From Betaproteobacteria bacterium (GTDB lineage: Bacteria > Pseudomonadota > Gammaproteobacteria > Burkholderiales > Casimicrobiaceae), in the NCBI GenBank assembly GCA_016720425.1, contig JADKKQ010000001.1, forward strand, positions 62,001 through 126,000: a stretch of DNA of 64,000 nucleotides. Reading direction: 5' to 3'. Positions 32,775 to 45,134 of the stretch are shown piece by piece. The number at the start of each line of letters is the position of its first letter. Positions within the stretch are counted from its first letter, which is position 1. The translations under genes were made by a program, and so were the position numbers. A model generated the notes under the pieces. That model did not search any database. It was given only the letters and a program-made list of their open reading frames with translations, and was not told the DNA's origin.

Positions 32775-34829
32775 ATGAACGACCGGCCGGCGAAGCTGCC
32801 CGCGGCGGCGGTCGAGCGTGCGGCCGCACTCCGGCGCGAGATCGACGCGCACAACCACCGGTACTACGTGCTCGACGCGCCGGTCGTCAGCGACGCCGAG
32901 TTCGATGCGCTGTTTCGCGAGCTGCAGGCACTCGAAGCCGCCTATCCTGCGTTGCTGACGGACGATTCGCCGACGCAGCGCGTCGGGGGTGCGCCGGCGA
33001 CGGCGTTCGAGGCGGTCACCCATCGGCTGCCGATGCTGTCGCTCAACAACGCCTTCGGCGACGACGAGGCGATGGCCTTCGACCGGCGGGTGCGCGAAGC
33101 CCTCGGCGAGGACGACGTCGAATACATGGCCGAACCCAAGTTCGACGGCCTCGCCGTCAGCTTGCGCTACGTCGCCGGCGTGTTGACGACCGGGGCGACG
33201 CGCGGCGACGGCAGCAGCGGCGAGAACGTCACCGCCAACCTGCGCACCATCCGCGCCGTTCCGCTGCATCTGGCCGGCGCGGCAATTCCGCCGCGGCTCG
33301 AGGTGCGCGGCGAGGTGCTGATGCTGCGCCGGGATTTCGCGGCACTCAATGCGGCGCAGGCGGCGCGGGGCGAGAAGCTGTTCGTCAACCCGCGCAACGC
33401 CGCCGCCGGCGCGCTGCGGCAGCTCGATCCGCGGGTCACCGCCGGACGCCGCCTGACCTTCTTCGCCTACGGCATCGGCGACGTCGACTGGGGAGCCGCC
33501 GCGGGGCCGGCGACGCAGGCGGCGCTGCTCGACCGCCTCGCTGCGCTGCAGTTTCCGGTCACCGCCGAGCGCGCGGTGGTGCGCGGGGCCGAGGGCCTGC
33601 TCGCGTATTTCCGGGCGATGGCGGGGCGCCGGGCGGCGCTGCCCTTCGACATCGACGGGGTCGTCTACAAGGTCAACCGGCTGGCGCAGCAGGAGCAGCT
33701 GGGCTACGTGGCGCGGGCGCCGCGCTTCGCCGTCGCGCACAAGTTTCCGGCCGAGGAGATGCCGACCGAGGTGCTGGGCATCGACGTGCAGGTGGGTCGC
33801 ACCGGTGCGATCACCCCGGTGGCGCGGCTCAAGCCGGTGTTCGTCGGCGGCGTCACCGTCACCAACGCGACGCTGCACAACGAGGACGAGGTGCGGCGCA
33901 AGGACGTGCGCATCGGCGACACCGTGGTCGTGCGCCGCGCCGGCGACGTGATACCGGAGGTGGTCCGCGTGCTCGTCGAGCGGCGCCCGGCCGGCGCCCG
34001 TGCGTTCGTGATGCCTCAGAGCTGCCCGGAATGCGGGTCGGCCATCGTGCGCCTGCCCGACGAGGCGGTCGCGCGCTGCAGCGGCGGGCTCGTCTGCCCC
34101 GCGCAGCGCAAGCAGGCGCTGCTGCATTTCGCCGGCCGTCGCGCGCAGGACGTCGAGGGGCTGGGCGAGAAGCTCGTCGACCAGCTGGTGGACGGCGGGC
34201 TGGTGCGCACGCCGGCGGACCTCTACCGCCTCGACGCCGCGGCGCTGGCCGCGCTCGACCGAATGGGGGAGCGATCGGCCGCCAACGTGATCGAGGCGAT
34301 CGCCGCCAGCCGCGCCACCACGTTGCAGCGCTTCGTTTTCGCCCTCGGCATCCGGCACGTCGGCGAGGCGACCGCGCGCGACCTTGCGCTGCACTTCGGC
34401 AATCTCGACGCGCTGATGGGTGCCCCGGCCGAGCGGCTGCTGCAGGTGCGCGACGTGGGCCCGGTGGTGGCCGAGAGCATCGTCCGGTTCTTCGGCGAGG
34501 CGCACAATCGCGACGTGATCGCGGCGCTGCGCGCGGCCGGCGTGCACTGGGACGAGGGCCGCTCGCGGGAGCCGGTCGCAGGGCCGCTCGCCGGACGCAC
34601 GCTGGTGCTCACCGGCACCTTGCCGCAGTTGAGCCGCGACGCGGCCAAGGCGCGGATCGAGGCGGCCGGGGGCAAGGTCGCGGGCAGCGTCTCGGCGCGA
34701 ACCGACTTCGTCGTCGCCGGTGCCGACGCCGGCAGCAAGCTCGCGCGGGCCGCCGAGCTCGGCGTGCCGGTGCTGGACGAAAGCCAGCTGCTCGACCTCC
34801 TCGCCGCCGCCGGGCAGGGTCCGGCTTAG
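32775..34829 (+). CDS. ligA: NAD-dependent DNA ligase LigA
   Basis: Seals nicks in replication and repair using NAD. The 684-residue protein has all domains in order. The Ia domain lies at 10-70. The adenylation domain holds catalytic K122 in EPKFDG and the later DIDGVVYKVN motif. OB fold (about 325-400), zinc finger CPECGS...CSGGLVCPAQ (about 415-440), four HhH motifs (about 450-580), and a BRCT domain (about 600-684) follow. The ATG at 32775 is supported by the normal family start LRREIDAHNHRYYVLD. Confidence 0.98.
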   Translation: MNDRPAKLPAAAVERAAALRREIDAHNHRYYVLDAPVVSDAEFDALFRELQALEAAYPALLTDDSPTQRVGGAPATAFEAVTHRLPMLSLNNAFGDDEAMAFDRRVREALGEDDVEYMAEPKFDGLAVSLRYVAGVLTTGATRGDGSSGENVTANLRTIRAVPLHLAGAAIPPRLEVRGEVLMLRRDFAALNAAQAARGEKLFVNPRNAAAGALRQLDPRVTAGRRLTFFAYGIGDVDWGAAAGPATQAALLDRLAALQFPVTAERAVVRGAEGLLAYFRAMAGRRAALPFDIDGVVYKVNRLAQQEQLGYVARAPRFAVAHKFPAEEMPTEVLGIDVQVGRTGAITPVARLKPVFVGGVTVTNATLHNEDEVRRKDVRIGDTVVVRRAGDVIPEVVRVLVERRPAGARAFVMPQSCPECGSAIVRLPDEAVARCSGGLVCPAQRKQALLHFAGRRAQDVEGLGEKLVDQLVDGGLVRTPADLYRLDAAALAALDRMGERSAANVIEAIAASRATTLQRFVFALGIRHVGEATARDLALHFGNLDALMGAPAERLLQVRDVGPVVAESIVRFFGEAHNRDVIAALRAAGVHWDEGRSREPVAGPLAGRTLVLTGTLPQLSRDAAKARIEAAGGKVAGSVSARTDFVVAGADAGSKLARAAELGVPVLDESQLLDLLAAAGQGPA

Positions 34830-34865
34830 CGCGACGCGCATCGTTTGCCACTCGAGGGACCGAAG

Positions 34866-35735
34866 ATGCACAAGATCACCAAGGCCGTCTTTCCCGTCGC
34901 GGGGATGGGGACCCGCTTCCTGCCGGCGACCAAGGCCAGCCCGAAGGAGATGCTGCCGGTCGTCGACAAGCCGCTGATCCAGTACGCGGTGGAGGAGGCC
35001 GCCGCCGCCGGCATCACCGACATGATCTTCATCACCGGCCGCAACAAGCGCGCGATCGAGGACCACTTCGACAAGGCCTACGAGCTCGAGACCGAGCTCG
35101 AGCTGCGCAACAAGAAGGCGCTGCTCGCGCTGGTGCACGCGTCGACGCCGCTCGGCATCAACTGCATCTACATCCGCCAGACCGAGGCGCTGGGACTGGG
35201 GCACGCGGTGCTGTGCGCGGCGCCGGTGGTCGGCGACGAGCCCTTCGCGGTGCTGCTGGCCGACGACCTGATCGACGCCGACGTGCCGGTGATGCGGCAG
35301 ATGACCGACCTGGCCGGGCAGGAGGCGTGCTCGGTGATCGGGGTGATGGACGTGGCGCCGGACGAGACGGCGAGCTACGGCATCGTCGAGACCGATCACC
35401 CTGGCGACCGTGCCGCGACCATCCGGCGCATCGTCGAGAAGCCCCGCCCGGGCACCAGCACCTCGACGCTGGCGGTCGTCGGCCGGTACGTGCTGATGCC
35501 GCGGATCTTCCACCACTTGCGCACCATGCCGGCCGGCGCCGGCGGCGAGATCCAGCTGACCGACGGCATCGCCCGCCTGCTCGCCGAAGAGCGGGTGCTG
35601 GCCTACGCGTTCGAGGGCCGGCGCTACGACTGCGGCGCGAAGCTGGGCTATCTGGAGGCGACCGTCGACTTCGGCCTGAAGCACCCCGAGCTCGCCGACG
35701 ATTTCGCGGCGTTCCTGCGGACCCGCTGCCGATGA
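34866..35735 (+). CDS. galU: UTP-glucose-1-phosphate uridylyltransferase
   Basis: Makes UDP-glucose for envelope sugars. The 289-residue length is normal. The nucleotide-binding loop reads FPVAGMGTRFLPATKASPKE (the G-x-G-T-R signature); VDKPLIQY and the FAVLLADDLID segment hold the metal-binding Asp; EKP and GGEIQLTD follow. GAGGGACC lies before the ATG at 34866. The stop overlaps the oxyR start (ATGA), so the two genes are coupled. Confidence 0.97.
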   Translation: MHKITKAVFPVAGMGTRFLPATKASPKEMLPVVDKPLIQYAVEEAAAAGITDMIFITGRNKRAIEDHFDKAYELETELELRNKKALLALVHASTPLGINCIYIRQTEALGLGHAVLCAAPVVGDEPFAVLLADDLIDADVPVMRQMTDLAGQEACSVIGVMDVAPDETASYGIVETDHPGDRAATIRRIVEKPRPGTSTSTLAVVGRYVLMPRIFHHLRTMPAGAGGEIQLTDGIARLLAEERVLAYAFEGRRYDCGAKLGYLEATVDFGLKHPELADDFAAFLRTRCR

Positions 35736-36637
35736 CGCTGTCCGAGCTGCGTTACATCGTGGCCGTCGCGCAGGAGCGCAATTTCGGCCGCGCGGCACAG
35801 AAGTGCTTCGTTTCGCAGCCCGCGCTGTCGGTGGCCATCGCCAAGCTCGAGGACGAGCTCGGCGCACAGCTGTTCGAACGCGGCAAGGGCGAGCTCAGTA
35901 TCACCCCGGTGGGGGAGCGGATCGTCGAGCAGGCGCAGCGGGTGCTCGAGGAGGCGTCGCGGATCAAGGAGATCGCCCAGGCGGGACGCAACCAGCTGTT
36001 CGGACCGCTGAAGCTCGGCGTGATCTACACGGTCGCCCCCTACCTGCTGCCCGACCTCATCCCCAGCCTGCACGAGCTCGCGCCGCAGATGCCGCTCGAC
36101 ATCGAGGAGAACCTGACCGAGAACCTCGAGGTCGAGCTGAAGAGCGGGCGGCTGGACGCGGCGATCATCGCCTTGCCGTTCGCCCCTCCCGGCGTGATCA
36201 CCGAGTACCTCTACGAGGAGCCGTTCCAGGTCGTGGTGCCGCAGGGCCACAAGTGGGCGAAGCGCAAGTCGATCAGCCCGGCCGACCTGACCGGCGAGCA
36301 CACGATCCTGCTCGCGGTCGGCCACTGCTTCCGCGACCAGGTCCTCGACGCCTGCCCGGAGCTCAATCGCGGCGATTCGCACGTGACGCGCACCAGTTCG
36401 CTGGAGACGGTCCGCAACATGGTCGCCTCGGGGCTCGGCGTGTCGGTGCTGCCGCGCGACGCGCTGACGCCCAAGTATCACAGTCGCATGGTGGTCGCGG
36501 TGCCGTTCACCCGTCCGGCGCCGTCGCGGAGGGTCGCCATCGCCTTTCGCAAGAGTTTTCCCCGGCCCGAGGCGATCGCGGCGATTCGTTCGGCGGTCGG
36601 GACCTGTCGGCCGGGCCGGCGGGCCGCGAGCGCCTGA
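35732..36637 (+). CDS. oxyR: LysR-type peroxide sensor OxyR
   Basis: A redox-sensing transcription activator of 301 residues. The HTH lies at residues 1-60 (RNFGRAAQKCFVSQPALSVA). The regulatory domain contains both redox cysteines at the E. coli numbers: C199 in AVGHCFRDQ and C208 in LDACPE. They form a disulfide when peroxide rises. The SSLETVRNMVASGLG segment after them is typical of OxyR and not of general LysR proteins. It overlaps galU by 4 nt; none of its usual targets (katG, ahpC) lie in the window. Confidence 0.96.
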   Translation: MTLSELRYIVAVAQERNFGRAAQKCFVSQPALSVAIAKLEDELGAQLFERGKGELSITPVGERIVEQAQRVLEEASRIKEIAQAGRNQLFGPLKLGVIYTVAPYLLPDLIPSLHELAPQMPLDIEENLTENLEVELKSGRLDAAIIALPFAPPGVITEYLYEEPFQVVVPQGHKWAKRKSISPADLTGEHTILLAVGHCFRDQVLDACPELNRGDSHVTRTSSLETVRNMVASGLGVSVLPRDALTPKYHSRMVVAVPFTRPAPSRRVAIAFRKSFPRPEAIAAIRSAVGTCRPGRRAASA

Positions 36638-36654
36638 GCGGCTGACTGCAGCGC

Positions 36655-36686
36655 AAAAAAAAAGGGTCACGCTTGCGCGCAACCCT
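36655..36686 (-). terminator. Terminator downstream of tRNA-Val
   Basis: On the minus strand AGGGT...GCGC...ACCC can fold into a hairpin that ends in a run of nine T (A run 36655-36663 on the plus strand). It lies 11 nt beyond the tRNA 3' end and also separates it from convergent oxyR. Confidence 0.7.
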
Positions 36687-36696
36687 CGGTTCAACG

Positions 36697-36771
36697 TGGT
36701 GGGCGATACTGGGTTCGAACCAGTGACCCCTGCCGTGTGAAGGCAGTGCTCTACCGCTGAGCTAACCGCCC
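36697..36771 (-). tRNA. tRNA-Val (anticodon CAC)
   Basis: A 75-nt cloverleaf with CCA on the minus strand. The acceptor GGGCGGT pairs with ATCGCCC (one G-U). Anticodon stem CTGCC/GGCAG with loop TTCACAC, giving CAC for GTG codons. Confidence 0.95.
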
Positions 36772-36841
36772 CGCGAACCCAGACAGGAGTGGCGATTAGA
36801 CCATAGCGAATCGCGCAGGGTCAAACGCGCCGGAAACTTTC

Positions 36842-36860
36842 GTCCACGTTTGTCGTGGAC
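36842..36860. repeat. 19-bp palindrome upstream of the Anbu operon
   Basis: GTCCACGTTTGTCGTGGAC is a perfect 7-bp inverted repeat with a 5-bp centre, followed by seven A. It is not a terminator on either strand (no T run after the stem). It lies 38 bp before the NtrC-type site, so it may be the operator of another regulator. Confidence 0.4.
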
Positions 36861-36889
36861 AAAAAAACTCGCCAAACTGGTGCTTTGGT

Positions 36890-36906
36890 TGCACCGCAAC
36901 GGTGCA
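36890..36906 (+). promoter_or_regulatory. NtrC-type enhancer site
   Basis: TGCACCGCAACGGTGCA is a perfect palindrome that matches the NtrC consensus TGCACC-N5-GGTGCA. Its centre is about 95 bp upstream of the start predicted for the sigma54 promoter below, a usual enhancer distance. Confidence 0.75.
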
Positions 36907-36966
36907 TTTGATGAGCGTTGCATTGCACAAGAAACGTAACTTCCGCTGGTAGCTCGAGTTTTTCCC

Positions 36967-36982
36967 TGGCTCGGGAATTGCA
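36967..36982 (+). promoter_or_regulatory. sigma54 (-24/-12) promoter of the Anbu operon
   Basis: TGGCTCGGGAATTGCA carries GG and GC with exactly ten bases between, within the consensus TGGCAC-N5-TTGCA. Transcription should begin near 36993, 33 nt before the GTG start of the ATP-grasp gene. With the NtrC site upstream, this indicates control by nitrogen limitation. In silico evidence only, but two independent motifs agree. Confidence 0.75.
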
Positions 36983-37025
36983 TGTGCTTGCCGCACTTTC
37001 CCCAGTCCCGACCGCAATCGATCCC

Positions 37026-38441
37026 GTGTCCCGCGCTGCCTACGACGAAATGCTCACCGCCGCCGGCCTGGCACGCAGCCATTACCTGCCTTTCAGCGGT
37101 TGGCTGGAGAAAACGCCACCTGCGCGCATCGCCCAAAAGCGGGACGAAGCGGAGCGCGCCTTCCACCGCGTCGGGATCACCTTCGCGGTGTACGGCGAGG
37201 ACGGGGGCACCGAGCGGCTGATTCCGTTCGACATCGTGCCGCGGATCATTCCTGCGGACGAGTGGAAGCTGCTCGAGCGCGGGCTGCGCCAGCGCGTGCA
37301 GGCGCTGAACCTGTTCCTGCACGACATCTATCACGAGCAGGCGATCCTCAAGGCCGGCCGGCTGCCGGCCGAGCGCGTCCTGAACAATGCCCAGTTCCGC
37401 CCGGAGATGCGGGGGATGGACGTTCCCGGCGGCATCTACGCGCACATCGCGGGTGTCGACGTGGTGCGCGCGGGCGAGGGCGAGTACTACGTGCTCGAGG
37501 ACAACCTCCGCGTTCCCTCGGGCGTGTCCTACATGCTCGAGAACCGCAAGATGATGATGCGGCTGTTCCCGGAGCTGTTCGCCACCCAGTCGATCCGGCC
37601 CGTCCAGCACTACCCCGACCTGCTGCTCGAGAACCTGCGCACCGTCGCCCCGTCCGGCGAGGAACTGCCGACGGTCGCCGTGCTGACCCCCGGTGCGCAC
37701 AACTCGGCCTATTACGAGCACGCGTTTCTCGCGCAGCAGATGGGCGTGGAGCTGGTCGAGGGGCAGGACCTCTTCGTCCAGAACGAAACCGTGTACATGC
37801 GGACGACGCGCGGGCCGCAGCGCGTCCACGTCCTCTATCGGCGCGTCGACGACGACTTCCTCGACCCGCGGGCGTTCCGGACCGATTCGATGATCGGCGT
37901 CCCGGGGCTGTTCGCGGCGTACCGCGCGGGGCGGGTCACGCTCGCCAACGCCATTGGGACCGGGGTCGCCGACGACAAGTCGATCTACCCGTACGTCGGC
38001 GAGATGATCCGCTTCTACCTGGCCGAAGAGCCGGTGCTGAACAACGTGCCCACCTACCTCTGTCACCGCGCCGAGGACCGCGCCTACGTGCTGGAGCACC
38101 TCCCGGAACTGGTGGTCAAGGAGACGCACGGCGCCGGCGGCTACGGGATGCTGGTCGGGCCGGCGTCGACCGCGGCCGAGCGCGAGACCTTCCGGGCGCG
38201 GATCCTCGCCCACCCGGACCAGTACATCGCGCAGCCGACGCTGGCGCTGTCGACCTGCCCGACCTTCGTCGAGTCCGGTCTCGCGCCGCGCCACATCGAC
38301 CTGCGGCCCTACGTGCTGTCGGGAAAGACCGTCGACCTGGTGCCGGGCGGCCTGACCCGCGTCGCGCTGCGCGAAGGCTCGCTGGTCGTCAATTCGTCGC
38401 AGGGCGGCGGCACCAAGGACACCTGGGTGCTGGCCGGGTAG
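37026..38441 (+). CDS. Circularly permuted ATP-grasp protein (Anbu operon)
   Basis: A 471-residue member of the circularly permuted ATP-grasp type 2 family (once DUF404/DUF407), predicted to form peptide or amide bonds using ATP. The family start YDEM and the stretches AVYGEDGGTERLIPFDIVPRI, ILKAGRLPAERVLNN, GEYYVLEDNLRVPSGVSYML and VVKETHGAGGYGMLVGP are clear; the last is the nucleotide-binding Gly-rich loop. The GTG at 37026 is chosen because it lies after the predicted transcription start and gives the usual family N-terminus. No strong ribosome site is visible. First gene of the operon; product peptide unknown. Confidence 0.85.
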   Translation: MSRAAYDEMLTAAGLARSHYLPFSGWLEKTPPARIAQKRDEAERAFHRVGITFAVYGEDGGTERLIPFDIVPRIIPADEWKLLERGLRQRVQALNLFLHDIYHEQAILKAGRLPAERVLNNAQFRPEMRGMDVPGGIYAHIAGVDVVRAGEGEYYVLEDNLRVPSGVSYMLENRKMMMRLFPELFATQSIRPVQHYPDLLLENLRTVAPSGEELPTVAVLTPGAHNSAYYEHAFLAQQMGVELVEGQDLFVQNETVYMRTTRGPQRVHVLYRRVDDDFLDPRAFRTDSMIGVPGLFAAYRAGRVTLANAIGTGVADDKSIYPYVGEMIRFYLAEEPVLNNVPTYLCHRAEDRAYVLEHLPELVVKETHGAGGYGMLVGPASTAAERETFRARILAHPDQYIAQPTLALSTCPTFVESGLAPRHIDLRPYVLSGKTVDLVPGGLTRVALREGSLVVNSSQGGGTKDTWVLAG

Positions 38442-38450
38442 GGGACGAGG

Positions 38451-39407
38451 ATGCTTTGCCGCACCGCCAACGAGCTGTTCTGGATGTCCCGCCACATCGA
38501 GCGCGCCGAGAACATGGCCCGGATGCTCGACGTCACCTACCGGATGTCGCTGCTGCCCTACGAGGTCGTCGAGCCCGGCCTCGCCTGGGCCGAACCCTGG
38601 TCGGTGCCGCTCGTCACCTCGGGGCTCGCCACCGAGTACTACGAGCGGTTCGCCGAGCTCTCGGCGCAGAACGTGCTCAGGTTCCTGATTCTCGACGCCA
38701 CCAACCCGTCGTCGATCTTCTGCTGCCTGCGCGCGGCGCGCGAATCGGCGCGTTCGGTCCGCGGCGCGATCACCTCCGAGATGTACGAGGACCTCAATTC
38801 CGCCTGGCTGGAGATCCGCCGGGTCGACTTCGCCCGGGTCGAGGCCGACGGCGTCTCCGAGTTCCTCGACTGGGTGAAGATGCGCTCGCACCTGTTCCGC
38901 GGCGTGACCTTCGGGACCATGCTGCGCGACGAGGCCTACCACTTCATCCGCCTGGGCACGCACCTCGAGCGCGCCGACAACACGGCCCGGATCCTCGACG
39001 TCAAGTACCACACGCTGCTGCCGAGCGCCGCCGACGTCGGCGGCGCCGTCGACTACTACCAGTGGGGCGCGCTGCTGCGCTCGGTGTCGGGCTTCGAGTC
39101 CTACCGCAAGATCTACAGCGACGTCATCACGCCGCGGCGCGTCGCGGAACTGCTGATCCTGCGCGAGGACATGCCGCGGTCGCTGCACGCCTGCATGAAC
39201 TTCATCCACGAGACGCTGGAGCGCATCTGCGACCCGTCCACCCGCGAGGTCGAGCGCTCCGCCGGCGAGCTGCACGCCAAGCTCCACTACGGCAAGACCG
39301 ACGACATCATCCGCTTCGGACTGCACGAGTACCTGGTCGACTTCCTGGCGCGGATCTCGACGCTGGGCAACGACATCAGCCGGCACTTCCTGGTGCCGTC
39401 CTATTGA
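38451..39407 (+). CDS. Alpha-E domain protein (DUF403), Anbu operon
   Basis: A 318-residue, nearly all-helical protein. The start MLCRTANELFWMSRHIERAENMAR is the family signature, repeated in weaker form mid-protein as FIRLGTHLERADNTARILD. It always accompanies the circularly permuted ATP-grasp protein and is thought to be its partner. GACGAGG precedes the ATG by a few bases, 9 nt after the previous stop. No catalytic residues are known for the family. Confidence 0.9.
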   Translation: MLCRTANELFWMSRHIERAENMARMLDVTYRMSLLPYEVVEPGLAWAEPWSVPLVTSGLATEYYERFAELSAQNVLRFLILDATNPSSIFCCLRAARESARSVRGAITSEMYEDLNSAWLEIRRVDFARVEADGVSEFLDWVKMRSHLFRGVTFGTMLRDEAYHFIRLGTHLERADNTARILDVKYHTLLPSAADVGGAVDYYQWGALLRSVSGFESYRKIYSDVITPRRVAELLILREDMPRSLHACMNFIHETLERICDPSTREVERSAGELHAKLHYGKTDDIIRFGLHEYLVDFLARISTLGNDISRHFLVPSY

Positions 39408-39455
39408 GCGCCGACGGCCAAGGTAGAATCCCCATTTCCCTGCCGGCGCCGGACC

Positions 39456-40187
39456 ATGACCTATTGCGTAGCGATGACCCTCGAGGCGGGGATGCTGTTC
39501 GCCTCCGATTCCCGAACCAACGCCGGCGTCGACCAGGTGTCGCGCTTCTCGAAGATGAGGAGCTTCGTCCGCGACGGCGACCGCGTCATCGTGATGCTGT
39601 CGTCGGGCAACCTGTCGATCACCCAGAACGCGATCAACACGCTCGAGCAGCGCGCGCGCGCGGGGGACAACGCCCTCAGCCTGTGGAACGCGACGTCGAT
39701 GTTCGACGTCGCCCGGCTGCTGGGCGACGCGCTGCGCGAGGTCAAGACCCGCGATGGTCCGTACCTGATGCAGAACAACATCGACTCCAGCGCCAACTTC
39801 CTGGTCGGCGGGCAGATCCGCGGCGAGCCGCCGCGCCTGTTCAACGTCTACAGCGAGGGCAACTTCATCGAGGCCACCGCCGAGACCTGCTACTTCCAGA
39901 GCGGCGAGACCAAGTACGGCAAGCCGGTCATCGACCGCATGGTGACGCGCCACTCGACGCTGGTCGACGCGATCAAGTGCACGATGGTCTCGTTCGACTC
40001 GACGATGCGTTCGAACATCTCGGTCGGCCTGCCGATCGACCTCCTGCTCTACCACACCGACGCGCTTTCGATCGGCATGCAGCGACGGATCGAGGAGACC
40101 GACCCCTACTACCAGATGGTGCACGGCCAGTGGGGCGAAGGGCTGCGGCGGGTGTTCGCCCAGCTGCCCGGTCCCGATTGGGCGTGA
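39456..40187 (+). CDS. Anbu (ancestral beta-subunit) proteasome-like peptidase
   Basis: A 243-residue Ntn-hydrolase of the Anbu/BPH family, related to proteasome beta subunits and HslV. After removal of Met the N-terminus is Thr (TYCVAMTLEAG), the expected nucleophile. The supporting residues are D17 in FASDSRT and Lys at 32 in RFSKMRSF, close to the canonical Thr1-Asp17-Lys33 set. No pro-peptide is encoded. Anbu forms helical open rings in studied species, and its substrates are unsettled. The operon suggests that it cuts, or matures, the peptide made by the ATP-grasp/alpha-E pair. Confidence 0.93.
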   Translation: MTYCVAMTLEAGMLFASDSRTNAGVDQVSRFSKMRSFVRDGDRVIVMLSSGNLSITQNAINTLEQRARAGDNALSLWNATSMFDVARLLGDALREVKTRDGPYLMQNNIDSSANFLVGGQIRGEPPRLFNVYSEGNFIEATAETCYFQSGETKYGKPVIDRMVTRHSTLVDAIKCTMVSFDSTMRSNISVGLPIDLLLYHTDALSIGMQRRIEETDPYYQMVHGQWGEGLRRVFAQLPGPDWA

Positions 40188-40218
40188 CGCGCGTGCGCTG
40201 CCGACCCACGGGAACCTG

Positions 40219-43521
<3,303 letters not shown>

Positions 43522-43594
43522 CGCGCGGCGGCGGCGGCGCACGGCCTCGGTCGGCCTCGGGTAAAATGACGTCCTTTCGCCGGGAATCCCCGCC

Positions 43595-44998
43595 GTGACC
43601 GCCGTCCGCACCCGCTTCGCTCCCAGCCCCACCGGTTTCATCCACCTCGGCAACATCCGCTCGGCGCTGTTTCCCTGGGCGTTCGCGCGCAAGCACCACG
43701 GCGTGTTCATCCTCCGCATCGAGGACACCGACACCGAGCGCTCGTCGCCCGAGGCCGTGCGGGCGATCATCGACGCGATGGACTGGCTGGGGCTCGACTA
43801 CGACGAGGGTCCGTTCTACCAGACGGAGCGGATGGACCGCTATCGCGCGGTGCTGGCGGACATGCTGGAGCGCGGGCTCGCCTACCGCTGCTACATGTCG
43901 GCGCAGGAGCTCGACCAGCTGCGGGCCGAACAGATGATCCGCGGCGAGAAGCCGCGCTACGACGGTCGCTGGCGCCCGGAGAACGCGCTCGGCCTGGTGC
44001 CGCCCGCCGGGGTCGATCCGGTCATCCGCTTCAAGAACCCGCTCGCCGGCAGCGTCGTCTGGGACGATGCGGTCAAGGGCCGGATCGAGATCGAGAACGC
44101 CGAGCTCGACGACCTGGTGCTCGCCCGCCCGGACGGCACGCCGACCTACAATTTCTGCGTGGTCGTCGACGACCTCGACATGGGCATCACGCACGTGATC
44201 CGCGGCGACGACCACGTCAACAACACGCCGCGGCAGATCAACATCATGACCGCGCTGGGCGGGACGCCGCCGGTGTTCGCGCACCTGCCGACGGTGCTGA
44301 CGCCCGAGGGCGAGAAGCTGTCCAAGCGCCACGGTGCGAAGGGCGTGCTGCAGTACCGCGACGACGGCTACCTGCCCGAGGCGGTGGTCAACTATCTCGC
44401 GCGGCTGGGCTGGGCGCACGGCGACGACGAGATCTTCACCCGCGAGCAGTTTCTCGGCTGGTTCGACCTCGCGGGACTGGCCTCGTCGCCGGGGCGTTTC
44501 GACCCGGACAAGCTGCGCTGGGTCAACGAGGAGCAGATGAAGCGGATGGACGAGGACGAGCTCGGCCGGCGCCTCGTTCCCTACCTCGCGCGCGCCGGCC
44601 TCGACCCGGCCGCGGGTCCGGCGCCCGGTCCGGTCGCCGCGCTGCTGCGCGGCCGCGTCGCCACGCTGACCGAGATGGCCGACGCCGCCCACTATTTCTA
44701 CGCCACGATCCACCCGTCGCCGGAGCAGCTCGCGGAGCACCTCGACGCCGCCAGCCGCCCGGCGCTGCGCGAACTGCAGGACGAATTCGCGACCCTCGAG
44801 TGGACGCGCGAGGCGCTGGGCGCCGCGCTGAAGGCCGCGGCGGCACGCCACGGCCTGAAACCCCCGCAGGTGATGATGGCGATGCGGGTGCTGGTGGCCG
44901 GGACCAGGGAAACGCCGGCCATCGACGCCGTGCTCGCGCTGCTGTCCCGCGCCACGGTGGTCGAGCGCCTGGCCGCCGGGCTCGCCGTCCCGGTCTGA
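43595..44998 (+). CDS. gltX: Glutamyl-tRNA synthetase
   Basis: A class I synthetase of 467 residues that charges tRNA-Glu. The HIGH-type motif reads PSPTGFIHLGNIRSAL at the N-terminus and the KMSKS-type motif reads KLSKRHG at about residue 240. The all-helical anticodon-binding domain fills the last third. The start is GTG at 43595. A -10-like TAAAAT at 43562-43567 lies 28 nt before it, without a good -35. Domains and length are complete. Confidence 0.97.
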   Translation: MTAVRTRFAPSPTGFIHLGNIRSALFPWAFARKHHGVFILRIEDTDTERSSPEAVRAIIDAMDWLGLDYDEGPFYQTERMDRYRAVLADMLERGLAYRCYMSAQELDQLRAEQMIRGEKPRYDGRWRPENALGLVPPAGVDPVIRFKNPLAGSVVWDDAVKGRIEIENAELDDLVLARPDGTPTYNFCVVVDDLDMGITHVIRGDDHVNNTPRQINIMTALGGTPPVFAHLPTVLTPEGEKLSKRHGAKGVLQYRDDGYLPEAVVNYLARLGWAHGDDEIFTREQFLGWFDLAGLASSPGRFDPDKLRWVNEEQMKRMDEDELGRRLVPYLARAGLDPAAGPAPGPVAALLRGRVATLTEMADAAHYFYATIHPSPEQLAEHLDAASRPALRELQDEFATLEWTREALGAALKAAAARHGLKPPQVMMAMRVLVAGTRETPAIDAVLALLSRATVVERLAAGLAVPV

Positions 44999-45080
44999 GC
45001 GGACCTTCCCCGTCGGCGCGCGCAGTCGCCGCGGGTCGCACCGCGCGCGCTGCGACGGTGCAGACGCCGTGCCGGCGCGA

Positions 45081-45109
45081 TTGTCGCCGCCGGGGCTTCG
45101 GGCTAAAAT
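45081..45109 (+). promoter_or_regulatory. sigma70 promoter of pyrG
   Basis: TTGTCG (45081-45086) and TAAAAT (45104-45109) are 17 bp apart. Predicted start near 45116, leaving a 19-nt leader to the pyrG ATG. Confidence 0.55.
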
Positions 45110-45134
45110 GGCGATTTCCGGAACCAGTCCGCCC

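Noticed and set aside
36842..36867. Hairpin plus A7 as a terminator
   Set aside because: The A run follows the stem on the plus strand and the T run precedes it on the minus strand, so neither strand has stem then U tract.
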